Assembly: GCA_964548175.1 (NCBI GenBank) | Contig: CAZJQS010000005.1 | Location: forward strand, 72,512-136,511 | Source of the DNA: JANQPA01 sp964548175 | GTDB lineage: Bacteria; Bacteroidota; Bacteroidia; Chitinophagales; Saprospiraceae | Length of the DNA: 64,000 nt | Direction: 5' to 3' | Shown here: positions 27,810-36,067 of the stretch, in pieces | Position numbering within the stretch: the first letter of the stretch is position 1 | How the letters are laid out: each line of letters opens with the position of its first letter | The notes under the pieces: model-generated | Database searches by the model: none | What the model was told of the DNA's origin: nothing | The model's input: only the letters and a program-made list of their open reading frames with translations | Position numbers and translations under genes: made by a program

Positions 27810-30680
27810 ATGAATCAAAAAAAGAGATCCCTTATAGAACGGATGGCCGAAAAATTAAGGCTCATCCCTGACTTAAGCAAAAATGGTGTCGAACCGGAAC
27901 CTCGTTTGATGGAGGAAGGGAAGTTAACCAAATTCCCCCCACCGGAAAAATGGGACGACTGGGTGGAATACGAAGCCCAGGATTGGCCCAGAATGAAGAA
28001 AAAACACTATCAGATCGTGCCCACCACTTGTTTCAACTGTGAATCAGCCTGTGGTTTGACGGCTTATATCGATAAAGAAACCAATACCATCCGGAAATTT
28101 GAGGGGAATCCCTACCATCCTGGAAGCCGTGGGCGCAACTGCGCTAAGGGGCCGGCCACGATCAATCAGATCACCGATCCCGATCGCATTCTTTATCCTC
28201 TGAAAAGAGCCGGAAAAAGGGGAGAAGGTAAATGGGAACGCGTCAGTTGGGAAGAGGTGCTGGACGATATTGCCGGTCGCATCCGCAAGGCAATCCAGGA
28301 GGGGAGAAATAATGAAGTAGCTTACCATGTGGGCCGGCCCGGCCATGAAGGTTATATGGACCGCATCCTGCAGGCCTGGGGTGTAGACGGCCACAACAGC
28401 CATACCAATATTTGTTCTTCCGGCGCCCGCTTCGGCTACAACATCTGGTACGGCTATGACCGTCCCTCGCCGGATCACGCCAATGCAAAGTTCATTCTAT
28501 TGATCAGTGCCCACCTGGAAAGTGGCCACTATTTCAATCCGCATGCTCAGCGCATCATCGAAGGAAAAATGAAAGGCGCCAAGCTGGCAACCATGGATCC
28601 GCGTTTGTCCAATACCGCTAGTATGTCCGACTATTGGTTGCCTACCTATCCGGGTTCGGAAGCTGCAGTGATGCTGGCTATGGCCAAAGTGATCCTGGAT
28701 GAGGGCTTATATAATCGTCCTTTCCTGGAAAACTGGGTCAACTGGCATGAGTACCTGGAGAAAATGCACCCCGGCACACCGCTTACTTTTGAGAATTATA
28801 TCGAGAAGATGCGCGAAGAATACGCCGAGTACACTCCTGAATTCGCCGCCGAGGAAAGCGGCGCCACTACCGAAATGATCGTGGAAGTCGCTCGCCTGAT
28901 CGGAGAAGCGGGGGAACGTTTTGCCACACACAACTGGCGCAGCGCCGCCTCAGGTAACCTGGGGGGATGGTGCGTCTCCCGTTGTCTGCATTTTCTGAAT
29001 GTACTAACAGGCAGCGTCGGAACCAAAGGCGGCACTTCTCCTAACAGCTGGAACAAGTTCAAACCTACTTTCTTCGACGTACCTCCTTCTCAGAAGTTTT
29101 GGAATGAACTCCACTTTCCAAATGAATATCCGCTGGCTTTCTTCGAGATGAGCTTCCTCTTGCCGCATTTCCTCAAAGAAGGCAGAGGACGAATGGACGT
29201 TTACTTTACCAGAGTCTTTAACCCCGTCTGGACCTATCCGGACGGATTCTCCTGGATCGAAGCCCTAAGCGACGAAAATATGGTCGGAATGCATATCGCC
29301 TTAACCCCGACCTGGAATGAAACGGCCTATTATGCCGATTACGTACTTCCAATGGGCCATTCCGCAGAACGGCACGACATTAACAGTTACGCCACCCATT
29401 CCGGCATGTGGATAGCCTTCCGGCAACCGGTGCTCAGAGAAGCAGCCCGCAAAAGAGGAGATGAATTCGAATTTACCTACGAGGTTAATCCCGGAGAAGT
29501 TTGGGAAGAAGACGAATTCTGGATCGAATTGTCCTGGCGCATCGATCCCGACGGCAGCATGGGTATCCGCAAGCACTTCTTGTCTCCTTACCGGAAGGGA
29601 GAAAAGATCAATATCGATGAATACTATCAGTATATTTTCGAACATACACCTGGTTTGCCGGATGCAGCGAAAAAAGAAGGGCTCACAGAACTGGAGTATA
29701 TGCGTAAGTACGGTGCTTTTGAAGTAGAAAGGCATACCTATAAAAAACACGAAAATCAGCTGACCCGATCCGAAATGGAGGGAGCTTCCGTTGACGAAAC
29801 AACAGGCATCATCTCTAAGGAGGGCAAAAATATCGGCGTAATGGTCAATGGCGTGCCCATGACCGGCTTCCCAACACCTTCCCGGAAAAATGAGTTTTTC
29901 TCTCAGACGATGATCGACTGGAAATGGCCCGAATATGTTATTCCGACTTATATTAAAAGTCATATCCATCCGGAAAAACTAGACAAGGAAAAAGGGGAAT
30001 ATTGCCTCGTGCCCACTTTCCGCCTGCCAACACTGATCCACTCGCGCTCCGGTAACGCTAAGTGGCTGAACGAGATCTCTAATCGCAATCCGATCTGGAT
30101 GCATACCTCCGACGCCAAGCGCTTCGGATTGCAAACAGGTGATTTAGTCAAATTGCATACCGATATCGGATACTTCGTGGATAAAGTGTGGGTAACTGAA
30201 GGGATGAAGCCAGGTGTGGTGGCTTGTTCACACCACCTCGGCCGCTGGCGTCGCCCACAGGATAAAGTCGGTAACCGCTGGGCCACCAATACAGTCAAAA
30301 TAGAAAACGACGGTAATGGAGGTTGGAAAATGCAGACCATCGCCGGCGTTCGTCCTTTCGAAAGCTCCGACGCCGATTCTAAACGGATATTCTGGAGCGA
30401 TGGCGGGGTGCATCAAAACATCACCCACGCCGTCCACCCCGATCCGATCAGCGGTATGCACTGCTGGCATCAGCGGGTAAAAATCGAAAAAGCAGGCCCG
30501 AATGATAAATACGGCGATATTTTCGTGGATACTAAAAAATCCTTCGAAAATTACAAAGAATGGCTGGCTATGACGCGCCCCGCCCCGGGACCGGATGGAC
30601 TGAGACGGCCGCTTTGGTTTAAACGGCCACTGAAGCCAACTATCGATACCTTCTATTTGAAGGAGGAAGATAAAGAATAA
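27810..30680 (+). CDS. Molybdopterin oxidoreductase catalytic subunit (SoeA-like)
   Basis: 956 residues of the DMSO-reductase family. Near residue 70 a Cys-x2-Cys-x3-Cys cluster (CFNCESACG) and a later RNCAKGPA provide the [4Fe-4S] site. HTNICSSGARFG probably gives the Mo-ligating Cys. There is no twin-arginine signal, so it should stay in the cytoplasm, like sulfite dehydrogenase SoeA and unlike periplasmic PsrA or TtrA. With the fused FeS/NrfD gene it makes a two-gene SoeABC-like unit. Sulfite oxidation is suggested by the sulfur genes 5-15 kb downstream (inference); other substrates such as polysulfide or tetrathionate cannot be excluded. Confidence 0.87.
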   Translation: MNQKKRSLIERMAEKLRLIPDLSKNGVEPEPRLMEEGKLTKFPPPEKWDDWVEYEAQDWPRMKKKHYQIVPTTCFNCESACGLTAYIDKETNTIRKFEGNPYHPGSRGRNCAKGPATINQITDPDRILYPLKRAGKRGEGKWERVSWEEVLDDIAGRIRKAIQEGRNNEVAYHVGRPGHEGYMDRILQAWGVDGHNSHTNICSSGARFGYNIWYGYDRPSPDHANAKFILLISAHLESGHYFNPHAQRIIEGKMKGAKLATMDPRLSNTASMSDYWLPTYPGSEAAVMLAMAKVILDEGLYNRPFLENWVNWHEYLEKMHPGTPLTFENYIEKMREEYAEYTPEFAAEESGATTEMIVEVARLIGEAGERFATHNWRSAASGNLGGWCVSRCLHFLNVLTGSVGTKGGTSPNSWNKFKPTFFDVPPSQKFWNELHFPNEYPLAFFEMSFLLPHFLKEGRGRMDVYFTRVFNPVWTYPDGFSWIEALSDENMVGMHIALTPTWNETAYYADYVLPMGHSAERHDINSYATHSGMWIAFRQPVLREAARKRGDEFEFTYEVNPGEVWEEDEFWIELSWRIDPDGSMGIRKHFLSPYRKGEKINIDEYYQYIFEHTPGLPDAAKKEGLTELEYMRKYGAFEVERHTYKKHENQLTRSEMEGASVDETTGIISKEGKNIGVMVNGVPMTGFPTPSRKNEFFSQTMIDWKWPEYVIPTYIKSHIHPEKLDKEKGEYCLVPTFRLPTLIHSRSGNAKWLNEISNRNPIWMHTSDAKRFGLQTGDLVKLHTDIGYFVDKVWVTEGMKPGVVACSHHLGRWRRPQDKVGNRWATNTVKIENDGNGGWKMQTIAGVRPFESSDADSKRIFWSDGGVHQNITHAVHPDPISGMHCWHQRVKIEKAGPNDKYGDIFVDTKKSFENYKEWLAMTRPAPGPDGLRRPLWFKRPLKPTIDTFYLKEEDKE

Positions 30681-30767
30681 TTAAACTTTGTTGGCCGCCG
30701 GAGAACCCTCCTGCCTTGCCTTAATAGTACGACAGGCAGGGATGGAGTTGATCTTCGCTGTCAGTTT

Positions 30768-30857
30768 GACGCAGAAGGATGCAGATTTAACAGATAAGCA
30801 CAGTTTTTTCGTTTTTATTGACTGCGATAATCTGCTTAAACTGCATCCCTACGCGTC
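30768..30857. repeat. Imperfect long inverted repeat after the Mo operon
   Basis: GACGCAGAAGGATGCAG ... CTGCATCCCTACGCGTC form outer arms, and internal segments CAGATTTAACAGAT and ATCTGC...CTGC add further pairing. This resembles the dispersed 'GACGCAGAT...' intergenic repeats seen in many genomes. A smaller CCTGCCT/AGGCAGG repeat lies just before it (30710-30740). It probably ends the Mo operon transcript. Confidence 0.55.
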
Positions 30858-30898
30858 AAAAAAAATAACGACAACCAGCAATAGTCATTGTCAAAAAA

Positions 30899-31279
30899 TT
30901 ATAGCTTCATCTCCTTGATCATTGGCCGGGTGTTGATGGTATCGTAAATAATCGTCAGACGCTCGATTTTTCCTTCCTCGTTCAATTCAAAAACATCTAC
31001 GCCTTCAAAAACCACTCTTTTCCCATTTTCCAGACCCCAGTCGTACCGGAACCAAATGGCCAGGTCTCCTTTTTCTTCATCCACAAAAATGCGTTTCAGG
31101 TCAATGGCAGAGTCGCCTGAGTCTTCCATTAATTCGGTGTAAAAATCCCGGTGGTGTTTGATACCGTAAAGGGGCGAATGGACCATGCCGTTTTCAGAGA
31201 ATAGCTCGCATATGGCTTCTACATCTCCTGCCTGGAGGGAGCGAAAGTATTGTTTACCTATGTGCTGATGTTCTGTCAT
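30899..31279 (-). CDS. NTF2-like/SnoaL-fold protein
   Basis: 126 residues. The start MTEHQHIGKQYFRSLQAGDVEAICELF and the later MVHSPLYG and EGVDVFELNEEGKIERLTIIYD follow the alpha plus beta cone pattern of the SnoaL/NTF2 superfamily. Such small proteins are cyclases, isomerases, dehydratases or simple binding proteins, and no specific catalytic residue set can be read here. It is 128 bp downstream of the GNAT gene on the same strand. Confidence 0.8.
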   Translation of the reverse strand: MTEHQHIGKQYFRSLQAGDVEAICELFSENGMVHSPLYGIKHHRDFYTELMEDSGDSAIDLKRIFVDEEKGDLAIWFRYDWGLENGKRVVFEGVDVFELNEEGKIERLTIIYDTINTRPMIKEMKL

Positions 31280-31407
31280 TGGACACTGATTTTCACAGAT
31301 TTTATTATTTTTTGATCACTGATTCCAAAGATAGCGCAGATAATTTGAGGTAGTGATTTTTTGAAGCTAATGGATTGGTTTTCTCTTCAGGAAGAATCAA
31401 TATCTAA

Positions 31408-31860
31408 TTACAAAAAATACATTTTCATCCCCTCATGTGTAGCTTTAAAGCCTAAGGTTTCATAGAATTTCAGTGCATCCGGCCTTTTTTTATCAGTCGT
31501 CAGTTGTAGTACGTGGGCGCCTTTTTCTTTGGCTCTGTTGATGGCCCACTCGAACATCATTTTTCCAATTCCTTGTCCTCGGTAGTCTTTTCTAATGCGG
31601 ACTCCTTCGATCTGTGCTCTCGTACCGCCCTGATAGGTCATATAGGTAATAAAGGTTAGTTGAAATACCCCAATAACAGCTTCCTGGTCCTTTACGACCA
31701 TCAATTCCTGATGAGGGTCCCGGATAATAATATCAAAAGCACGGAAGTAATTTTCAGGCAGAGGGTCTTCGAATTTTTCTCTTTTCTGGCCCAGTTCGTC
31801 ATCGGCTAGCATCTGGACGATGACGAATACATCCTCTTTTTGAGCAGGTTGAATGTTCAT
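31408..31860 (-). CDS. GNAT-family N-acetyltransferase
   Basis: 150 residues, one GNAT domain. The acetyl-CoA binding motif A reads VRIRKDYRGQGIGKMMFEW (Arg/Gln-x2-Gly-x-Gly). AHVLQLTTDKKRPDALKFYETLGF is motif B, typical for the ribosomal/small-molecule group. The acceptor is unknown. It follows the kptA remnant by 3 bp on the same strand, so both may once have formed one operon. Confidence 0.88.
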   Translation of the reverse strand: MNIQPAQKEDVFVIVQMLADDELGQKREKFEDPLPENYFRAFDIIIRDPHQELMVVKDQEAVIGVFQLTFITYMTYQGGTRAQIEGVRIRKDYRGQGIGKMMFEWAINRAKEKGAHVLQLTTDKKRPDALKFYETLGFKATHEGMKMYFL

Positions 31861-31863
31861 TTT

Positions 31864-32157
31864 TTATGTTTTGATGTATTTTGGAGCGACATAGTCGGTA
31901 AGCCACACCTTGTTTTTAGAGCAAAAAAACGCCATTTGGTCCAGGTACATCTGTCCGGCCTGGATCTTTAAAATTACAGGTTTTACATTACGTTGGCCAA
32001 CCTTAAAGGCCGTTTTTTCATCACCGGAAAGGTGAACATACTGCCTGTTGCCTTTAAGGATTCCTTTTTCTAAAATGGAGTGGATACTGACAACCAGCAG
32101 ATTTTTATTTTCCGGGAAAATGGAACCATCGACCTGGTTTAAAACTTTGATCAGGTT
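31864..32157 (-). pseudogene. kptA: Remnant of RNA 2'-phosphotransferase (Tpt1/KptA)
   Basis: Read on the minus strand, the last ~80 codons give a clear KptA C-terminal half: HSILEKGILKGNRQYVHLS, then KTAFKVGQRNVKPVIL, KIQAGQMY and VWLTDYVAPKYI. An in-frame stop occurs at 32158-32160, there is no ATG before the conserved part, and the N-terminal half with the catalytic Arg-His pair is absent. A functional KptA is about 180 residues. I therefore call it a truncated, decaying gene. Its stop is 3 bp before the GNAT start, and the VOC gene ends 69 bp upstream. Confidence 0.75.
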
Positions 32158-32226
32158 TTAACCGGAGAAGAAATCCTTAAGCAATTCCGATTCGATCTTT
32201 CTCAATTGCAACTCCCCTAAGACTGC

Positions 32227-32865
32227 TTACATCAAAACCACTTCTCCTTTCGGCGTTTCCAGCCGGGCGATTAGTTTTCTTTCATTACTAGCATATACTT
32301 TTAGTGGCAGGTCGAATACACTCAATTTTTTCATCATAGCTTCCGCTTCGGGATGGACCGCTTCAAACGCGAGGAGCCGGCAACCTTCCGGCAGGCTCTG
32401 CGAAGGATGAGGACTGTTTCCCCAATGGATGAAAAAAGGAATGATTCCGTCCGCAGGATTATCCTTGATGTCGGTGAGGGTCCAGGAAAGTACTGTGCCG
32501 TCGGCTTTTTCACGGCTGCCGGGCAATGCTTTTCCAATATCGATCCCATGCTTTTGGGCTAATTCAACGACTGTTTTTAAATCCTGTACTTTGGTGCACC
32601 AGCGCACGAGCTGTGGGGATTCGATATGCGAAATGGTGTCCCTCCAGCTAGGGTAAGGAGGGGGCGTTTGATCGGGATCAGGCGCCAGCAATTCGAAGTA
32701 ACAGCCGGGGCCAAGTTGCATCAATGCATTCCAGGTGCCTTCCGTCTGATGGCGTCCGCCGATGACAGGCCTGACTCCCGTGAGCCGCTCTATTTGAGCG
32801 ATGCCCTCATGCAAGTCAGGCACAGCATAAACAAGATGGTCGATTCGGGTCAAAAGCTGTTTCAT
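32227..32865 (-). CDS. VOC-family protein (glyoxalase-like domain)
   Basis: 212 residues from the ATG at 32865 (MKQLLTRIDHLVYAVPDLHEG). An open frame extends to 33063 but runs into the Lrp gene and is not conserved in character. The N-terminal half has RIDHLVYAVPDL and CYFELLAPDP, the two metal-side strands of the Glyoxalase_3 type. The C-terminal half is divergent. The substrate is unknown. It lies 23 bp downstream of the Lrp gene on the same strand. Confidence 0.8.
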   Translation of the reverse strand: MKQLLTRIDHLVYAVPDLHEGIAQIERLTGVRPVIGGRHQTEGTWNALMQLGPGCYFELLAPDPDQTPPPYPSWRDTISHIESPQLVRWCTKVQDLKTVVELAQKHGIDIGKALPGSREKADGTVLSWTLTDIKDNPADGIIPFFIHWGNSPHPSQSLPEGCRLLAFEAVHPEAEAMMKKLSVFDLPLKVYASNERKLIARLETPKGEVVLM

Positions 32866-32888
32866 GGTTGTGGTTTTAATGAAAGGCT

Positions 32889-33353
32889 TTAAATAGTAGG
32901 GATTCGGGTGGAATATTTCACCTCTGTCATAACGAACGAACTGATCACGTTCCCGATATTTTCCAGGCCGGCCAGTTTGTTGACGATAAAATCCTGATAA
33001 GAGGTCATGTCTTTGGCAATGACTTTTAACAAATAATCGAATGAACCTGCGATATGGTGGCACTCGATGACCTCGTTGAGGGAAAGAATTTCCTTTTCAA
33101 AGATCTTGATGTATTCACTGGAATGCTCTTTCAGGGAAACATTGCAGAAAGCCATCAGGCCGTATCCCAGCTTTGATTTGTCTACCAAAGCGACATAGCG
33201 GTCAATGTAACTGGATTCCTCCAGTTTTTTGATCCTTTCGTACACAGGAGTCGTGGTCATGCCGAGCTGAGCGGCGATTTCCTTGTTGGTGATCTTGGCA
33301 TCCCGCTGCAAAAAATCCAGTATGCGAAGATCGATGGGATCTAACGGCTTCAT
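32889..33353 (-). CDS. Lrp/AsnC-family transcriptional regulator
   Basis: 154 residues. The N-terminal helix-turn-helix is KITNKEIAAQLGMTTTPVYERIKKLE, and the C-terminal RAM/ligand domain has VIECHHIAGSFDYLLKVIA. It starts 242 bp from, and is divergent to, a PLP-dependent Cys/Met-type lyase gene, the usual arrangement for local amino-acid-responsive control. The ligand may therefore be a sulfur amino acid (inference). Confidence 0.92.
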   Translation of the reverse strand: MKPLDPIDLRILDFLQRDAKITNKEIAAQLGMTTTPVYERIKKLEESSYIDRYVALVDKSKLGYGLMAFCNVSLKEHSSEYIKIFEKEILSLNEVIECHHIAGSFDYLLKVIAKDMTSYQDFIVNKLAGLENIGNVISSFVMTEVKYSTRIPTI

Positions 33354-33595
33354 TATACAAGCTTTTAATTTTCAGCATAATAAGTAACCGGAAACACTTA
33401 AGTTAATTTTGTCCAGGCACTCAATACACCTCTTGCATGAGGGTAGAATTTTTTTCTTTTTTTGATAAAAAAAACGGTAGTATTTGGTTTAATTTTTGGG
33501 GAAAAATAGTTTTAGCAGGTTTAAATTCCCGCATGATCAAAATCATTGGATGTATTTTCTAAAGGTAATAACTTTATAAAGAAAAAAGTAGCGTC

Positions 33596-34885
33596 ATGAA
33601 AAAGATACATCCGGAAAGTTTAATGATGACCCATGGATACCATCCGGGGGAATATGGAGGGGCGGTGAAATGCCCTGTGTTTCATACTTCTACCTTTGCA
33701 TTTTCTTCCGCCGAAGCAGGCAAACGACAGTTTGAACTGGCTTACGGCCTCGACAAGGCCAGGCCGGGGGAAGCACTCCGCAATATCTACAGCCGCATCA
33801 GCAATCCCAACCTTGAGGTAGTCGAAAAGCGCCTGGCTTTATGGGATGAGGCGGAGGAAGGGGCACTTTTCTCGAGCGGTATGGCTGCCATTTCCAATAC
33901 CTTTTTTACTTTTTTAAGACCTGGCGACTTGTTACTGCATAGTCACACCCTTTATGGTGGAACTTCACATTTTATTGCGGAAGTACTGCCTCAGATGGGT
34001 ATTCAAACCCTTTCCTTTGCTCCATCAGATGAAAAACAGGATATTTTGGATCAACTCCGCAAAAGTGGCCGGATCGACCGCTTGCGGATGATCTACGCAG
34101 AAACCCCTTCCAACCCTACCAATCAACTGGTCGATATTGCCATGTTGCGAGAGTTGACTGACGAGCTTAGTAAGGAAGGTGAGGTCATTTTAGCCGTAGA
34201 CAATACCTACATGGGGCCTGTTTGGCAACAGCCGATAAAACATGGAGCCGATCTGGTGCTGTATTCCGCCACTAAGTATATAGCCGGTCACAGCGATCTG
34301 ATCGCCGGCGCTTGTTTAGGGAAAAAACAGTTTATGGAGCCCATTCGAAACATGCGCACCTTTTTGGGCAATATGGCGGACCCCCAGACAGCCTGGCTGA
34401 TCAGCAGAAGCCTGGAAACCCTGAAGGTCAGGATGGACCGTCAAGCTGTCAATGCTCGTAAAGTAGCCGATTTTCTTGCCGGACATCCCCTGGTGGAAAA
34501 CGTATACTATCCCGGACAATTAGAGAGAGAGGACGGCCGGCAGTTCGAGATTTTCCAAAAACAATGCAGTACCGGGGGCGCTATGATCGCTTTTGACATC
34601 AAAGGAGGTGAATCGGAAGCCTTTGCCTTTCTGAATGGACTGAAACTGGTTAAACTGGCCGTTAGTCTGGGGAGCACAGAATCACTGGCGGAGCACCCTG
34701 CTAGCATGACCCATGCAGGAGTGCCGGCTGAAGAGCGCATAGCCCACGGTATTACCGATCAGCTCGTTCGCTTATCCGTCGGGCTGGAGCACTATGAAGA
34801 CCTGATCGATGATCTGAGTATGGCTTTCGGGAATGTCCATCGAATGAAAAATGCAAATGTTGAGTCGGTTTTGGAGGAACTGTGA
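33596..34885 (+). CDS. Cystathionine gamma-synthase/methionine gamma-lyase family PLP enzyme
   Basis: 429 residues of the Cys/Met metabolism PLP family. The PLP lysine is in YSATKYIAGHSDLIAG, and AETPSNPTNQLVDI and VDNTYMGPVWQQP are conserved cofactor segments. The N-terminal NIYSRISNPN gives the neighbouring-subunit Tyr-Arg phosphate clamp. Close relatives act as methionine gamma-lyases or O-acetylhomoserine sulfhydrylases; the sequence alone does not decide. It is probably regulated by the divergent Lrp-type gene. A good terminator follows 69 bp after the stop. Confidence 0.88.
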   Translation: MKKIHPESLMMTHGYHPGEYGGAVKCPVFHTSTFAFSSAEAGKRQFELAYGLDKARPGEALRNIYSRISNPNLEVVEKRLALWDEAEEGALFSSGMAAISNTFFTFLRPGDLLLHSHTLYGGTSHFIAEVLPQMGIQTLSFAPSDEKQDILDQLRKSGRIDRLRMIYAETPSNPTNQLVDIAMLRELTDELSKEGEVILAVDNTYMGPVWQQPIKHGADLVLYSATKYIAGHSDLIAGACLGKKQFMEPIRNMRTFLGNMADPQTAWLISRSLETLKVRMDRQAVNARKVADFLAGHPLVENVYYPGQLEREDGRQFEIFQKQCSTGGAMIAFDIKGGESEAFAFLNGLKLVKLAVSLGSTESLAEHPASMTHAGVPAEERIAHGITDQLVRLSVGLEHYEDLIDDLSMAFGNVHRMKNANVESVLEEL

Positions 34886-34954
34886 TGCGGATTACAATAT
34901 TTTAAAAGAAAAGATCATTCCTTTGTTGTAAAGAAATGGTCAGAAAAAGTAGTG

Positions 34955-34990
34955 TTGGCTTTCGATTTTGAAAGCCAATTTTTATTTTTA
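34955..34990 (+). terminator. Terminator after the PLP lyase gene
   Basis: TTGGCTTTC (34955-34963) pairs with GAAAGCCAA (34970-34978) around GATTTT, followed by TTTTTATTTTT. It lies within an apparent upstream extension of the rhodanese frame, which supports the later start at 35015. Confidence 0.75.
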
Positions 34991-35014
34991 GAAGCTAAAC
35001 AGGGCATCCATCAC

Positions 35015-35368
35015 ATGAAAAAAGACAATTGCAAGATCAGTCGCTGGCAGATTCTCAAACAAAAGCTTAACAATCTGGATCCGGAGGACTTTATGGAGTC
35101 CTTCCAACGCCATCCGGAAGCCGTTTTAATCGATGTGCGCACTGCGAAGGAATTCGAATCCGGACACCTGGATGGTGCATTAAATATGGATTACCTGGCT
35201 GAAGATTTTTGGGATAAGATGGAGCACTTGGATCCTGAATGTGCTTATTTCGTTTACTGTCGTTCTGAAAGAAGAAGCCTCAGAGCTTGCACCCTGATGC
35301 AAAACGGCGGTTTTAAGCAGGTATACAATCTGAGTGGCGGCTTAAAAGCCATGAAGTTGGTCATTTGA
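35015..35368 (+). CDS. Single-domain rhodanese-like sulfurtransferase
   Basis: 117 residues from the ATG at 35015. The open frame begins at 34952, but that part overlaps the terminator. The domain runs from ~15 on, with AVLIDVRTAKEFESGHLDGA at the start and the active-site loop VYCRSERRS, in which Cys-x5-Ser is intact. It would carry sulfane sulfur as a cysteine persulfide. The lack of a signal peptide places it in the cytoplasm, close to other sulfur genes in this region. Confidence 0.87.
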   Translation: MKKDNCKISRWQILKQKLNNLDPEDFMESFQRHPEAVLIDVRTAKEFESGHLDGALNMDYLAEDFWDKMEHLDPECAYFVYCRSERRSLRACTLMQNGGFKQVYNLSGGLKAMKLVI

Positions 35369-35384
35369 TGCCATTTTCCTTCAA

Positions 35385-35732
35385 TTATTTCCAGGAAAAA
35401 AACTCATATTTTAGCTTAAGTTGGTCCAAAAGCAATTGTATGGAAGAGAAAGCATTGTTGTCATTAAAATGCTTTTGGAGCCATTCCAGCAATGCCGCAT
35501 CTTCAGCTCTTCCGGCCAATTGCTCACCTAAGTGCTCTTTTAGGTGATCTTTTTGGGCGCTTTTTACGGTCAGGTAATATTCGTAGTCCCACTCGCCTCT
35601 CAGCTCCCGGACCAGTTTGCCGGAATCAAAGCCTTCAATGAGTAAGTCCCCCTTTTCGTTTATGGAAGCTGAAACCCTAATATTGATCTCAGGTCTTTTT
35701 TCTTCGAATAAGTTGATCGTAAGAGTTTTCAT
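35385..35732 (-). CDS. Conserved-looking hypothetical protein
   Basis: 115 residues, no signal peptide or membrane segment. The first half is beta-rich (INIRVSASINEKGDLLIEGFDSG), the middle has RELRGEWDYEYYLTVK, and the second half is helical. I do not recognise the family. It converges on the rhodanese gene with 16 bp between stops. Codon use looks like its neighbours, so it is probably real. Confidence 0.6.
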   Translation of the reverse strand: MKTLTINLFEEKRPEINIRVSASINEKGDLLIEGFDSGKLVRELRGEWDYEYYLTVKSAQKDHLKEHLGEQLAGRAEDAALLEWLQKHFNDNNAFSSIQLLLDQLKLKYEFFSWK

Positions 35733-35799
35733 TTTAATACAGGTGCTTGATTATAAGTACTTAAGCGATAGGACAAAATTAACTTAAATATTTCCTGGC

Positions 35800-35820
35800 A
35801 CTTAAGTGCTTACACAAAAA
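35800..35820. repeat. 21-bp dispersed motif, copy 1
   Basis: The core CTTAAGTGCTTACACAAAAA is identical to bases at 52391-52411, and the following AAAGATAA is shared too. The right side reads TTGACAACAAAAAA, matching the reversed TTGTTGTCA flank at 52380 and 52470. This suggests two copies of a small element, one decayed. Confidence 0.5.
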
Positions 35821-35981
35821 TATTTAAAGATAACGGGAGTTCGGAGATTTCCCTTTTGATAATCAGTCAACTATCCCCGTTAGGGGCTGAATGTTGGTAT
35901 AAAAAAAGATTGACAACAAAAAACCGTGCCGTAGGTACGGAATAAATGACGTACCTACGGCACGCTATTCTCCGTTGTCAT

Positions 35982-36026
35982 CGTGATATTCATCACTGAG
36001 CACGCATCTTGAAATCTCTACCTTTG
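35982..36026 (+). promoter_or_regulatory. Crp/Fnr-like operator and TACCTTTG promoter of the SulP gene
   Basis: The palindrome CGTGATATTCATCACT (35982-35997) has TGA-N6-TCA geometry. Its centre lies 29.5 bp before TACCTTTG (36019-36026), which would put it near -42 from the start of transcription, the class II activator position. The usual -33 TTG is missing and replaced by the palindrome half. The same layout appears before the first MBL-rhodanese gene. Confidence 0.7.
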
Positions 36027-36067
36027 TAGCCGTAACAGAAAAATAAGCATTGAAAATCTAAAATCGA

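Larger units (their letters stand above)
35733..36067. other. 335-bp regulatory/repeat region before the second SulP gene
   Basis: It contains the 21-bp motif shared with 52391 (35800-35820), a perfect 14-bp hairpin (35925-35938 / 35951-35964, arm CGTGCCGTAGGTAC) and the palindrome-promoter unit just before the SulP gene. No ORF. Confidence 0.6.
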
